6,399 nucleotides of DNA. Source: Candidatus Cloacimonadota bacterium. Lineage in GTDB: Bacteria > Cloacimonadota > Cloacimonadia > Cloacimonadales > WRIO01. The first letter of the stretch is position 1, and every line of letters starts with the position of its first letter. Positions 5,290 through 6,399 of this stretch are shown here, piece by piece. The stretch spans positions 1-6,399 of the forward strand of contig WRIO01000069.1 in assembly GCA_009782695.1 (NCBI GenBank), in the 5' to 3' direction. The notes under the pieces are model-generated. The model had not been told where the DNA came from. It made no database searches and saw only the letters and a program-made list of their open reading frames with translations. The translations under genes and the position numbers were made by a program.

Positions 5290-6399
5290 TGTATGTTTTT
5301 CCTTCTATTTCGACAACTGTGAAATAAACGCCAGATGAAAGATTTTGGGTATCAAACCTAAAATCTCTAAACGATTCTATAGACTCGTTGATAGTGTCTG
5401 AAATTACTACTTGACCAGCAGTGTTATATACCCTGACTTTAGCTGTGGCATAGGAGTTTGTGATTCTGACAGTCCCCGTTTGACTCTTTACAGGGTTCGG
5501 ATACACATAAACCCGCACTTTTTCATTATCTGGCTGAATAAGTATCTCTGCTCTATGTAACACACCAGTCGAACCATTTCTATAACCATTCCAAAGTATC
5601 TCATTTTCGCTTGGGTTTTCTAAGGTTTTTGTCCCTATATAGGCGTTGTTATCAGTATCAGAATAAACCATATTCAATGTCTTTTCACCCATTATGTCTG
5701 TGATAAAAAAGCGTGGCGAGACATCGCTTTTTGCCCAATAGTGAGAGTATTCATAACGTATTTTCCCGTTTATATCTACAGATAGCAAGCCTTGATTTGT
5801 GTCATACAAAGTAAATAGAGGAGTGCCATCAAAACGGAAAATATAAGGATAAGAGGCAACATCTAGTTTGTTTTTTTCTAATCTAACAGGGAAACCGGGT
5901 AAAAATGCTCCATCCTCTGACAAGGCAAAAATCTGCGTCTCTGTATGAAAAACGATAAAACAGGACATAAAATCAGCAGTATAACCAATCGCTAAGTGGG
6001 ATGGGATTTCGGGAGTAAAAAGGTTTAGGTTAAAGATCAGATCTACTTTTTCATCGTTCAAGCGATATATCTTGTGAGTATCAGACATCATAAACACTAG
6101 TTCTTTTTCAAGGGTAGTGTATATCACTGGGTCATATTTAGTGTGAATATCAGGCAATGATACCACTTCTATTTCAGCGCTTTTCATGCTCATTTTGTAT
6201 AGTTTTCGCACAGCTTGGAAATATACAGTTTCCTTTGCAAAAGCAAGCTTACCTTTCCCATAATTAAAGCTCTGTATTTGCTCTAAACCATAGCTATCAT
6301 TGACTTTATATATGCATGAATTATCGGCAAAAGCTAATCCTATATAGTTTGTTTGGTTATGGGTAAAAAACAGTGGCGTTTCGATGACTTTATCGGCTA
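5264..6399 (-). CDS. Secreted protein with PNP-type (T9SS-like) C-terminal sorting domain, 5' end outside window
   Basis: The frame is open to the window edge. A GTG at 6211 is an internal Val codon, since coding-like sequence continues upstream (NYIGLAFADNS, KLAFAKETVYFQAVRK). About 378 residues are visible. Most consists of short strand repeats with Tyr, Asp and Gly turns (KIYRLNDEK, QIFALSEDGAFLPGFPVRL, GLLSVDINGKIRYEY, NNAYIGTKTL), resembling a beta-propeller or similar repeat domain, though no blade motif is certain. The last 85 or so residues form a sorting domain: VYVYPNPVKS (PNP codons near 5493-5501), VRITNSYATAKVRVYNTAGQ, LSSGVYFTVV and the basic end EKFAVIK. In FCB bacteria such domains direct export across the outer membrane by a type IX-like system and attachment to the surface. 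The first gene visible in the operon, overlapping the next by 26 nt. The ligand or activity is unknown; a catalytic domain could lie in the unseen N-terminal part. Confidence 0.9.
   Translation of the reverse strand, partial: ADKVIETPLFFTHNQTNYIGLAFADNSCIYKVNDSYGLEQIQSFNYGKGKLAFAKETVYFQAVRKLYKMSMKSAEIEVVSLPDIHTKYDPVIYTTLEKELVFMMSDTHKIYRLNDEKVDLIFNLNLFTPEIPSHLAIGYTADFMSCFIVFHTETQIFALSEDGAFLPGFPVRLEKNKLDVASYPYIFRFDGTPLFTLYDTNQGLLSVDINGKIRYEYSHYWAKSDVSPRFFITDIMGEKTLNMVYSDTDNNAYIGTKTLENPSENEILWNGYRNGSTGVLHRAEILIQPDNEKVRVYVYPNPVKSQTGTVRITNSYATAKVRVYNTAGQVVISDTINESIESFRDFRFDTQNLSSGVYFTVVEIEGKTYNEKFAVIK

Noticed and set aside
1..6399. CRISPR array, tRNA, rRNA, insertion sequence or attachment site
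   Set aside because: No regularly spaced direct repeats, transposase motifs or cloverleaf were seen on reading either strand.

Overview
The window is AT-rich. It carries surface or secreted proteins with a PNP-type C-terminal sorting domain (type IX secretion-like) and small membrane-associated proteins with an N-terminal S-A-x-x-P-G-x-G motif resembling DUF5683. This suggests an FCB-group bacterium. The style of the proteins fits Candidatus Cloacimonadota (Cloacimonas-like) best, but that lineage call is an inference from protein style and not from a marker gene.

Plus strand, 1-1525: the 3' part of a sensor histidine kinase (intact ATPase domain, phospho-accepting histidine upstream of the window) is followed after 11 nt by a 279-residue protein of unknown function, probably in one transcript. 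A hairpin at 1587-1612 lies between the convergent gene sets. On the minus strand it ends in a run of seven T's, so it mainly terminates the leftward genes.

Minus strand, 1624-2741: remains of a secreted subtilisin-like protease. A signal peptide, an I9-type propeptide and the catalytic Asp motif can be read. The His and Ser motifs are absent, the start codon is one base out of frame with the rest, and a 20-residue sorting-domain tail survives in another frame at the 3' end. Upstream is a 107-codon open frame without a convincing start, preceded by a textbook TTGACA-17-TATATT promoter that overlaps its first codon. Between this and the next gene lies a GC-rich, strongly self-complementary element (about 2796-2892).

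Minus strand, 3009-6399: a tight four-gene operon transcribed right to left. First comes a large secreted protein (5' end outside the window) ending in a sorting domain. It is followed by three diverged tandem paralogues, each with a signal peptide, the SAxxPGxG motif, a hydrophobic segment, a W/D-rich middle and a second hydrophobic segment. Junctions are a 26-nt overlap, a 12-nt gap and a 17-nt overlap, so co-translation is likely. The arrangement suggests that the three paralogues act together at the envelope, possibly with the secreted protein. Their function is unknown and they are the least understood part of the window.
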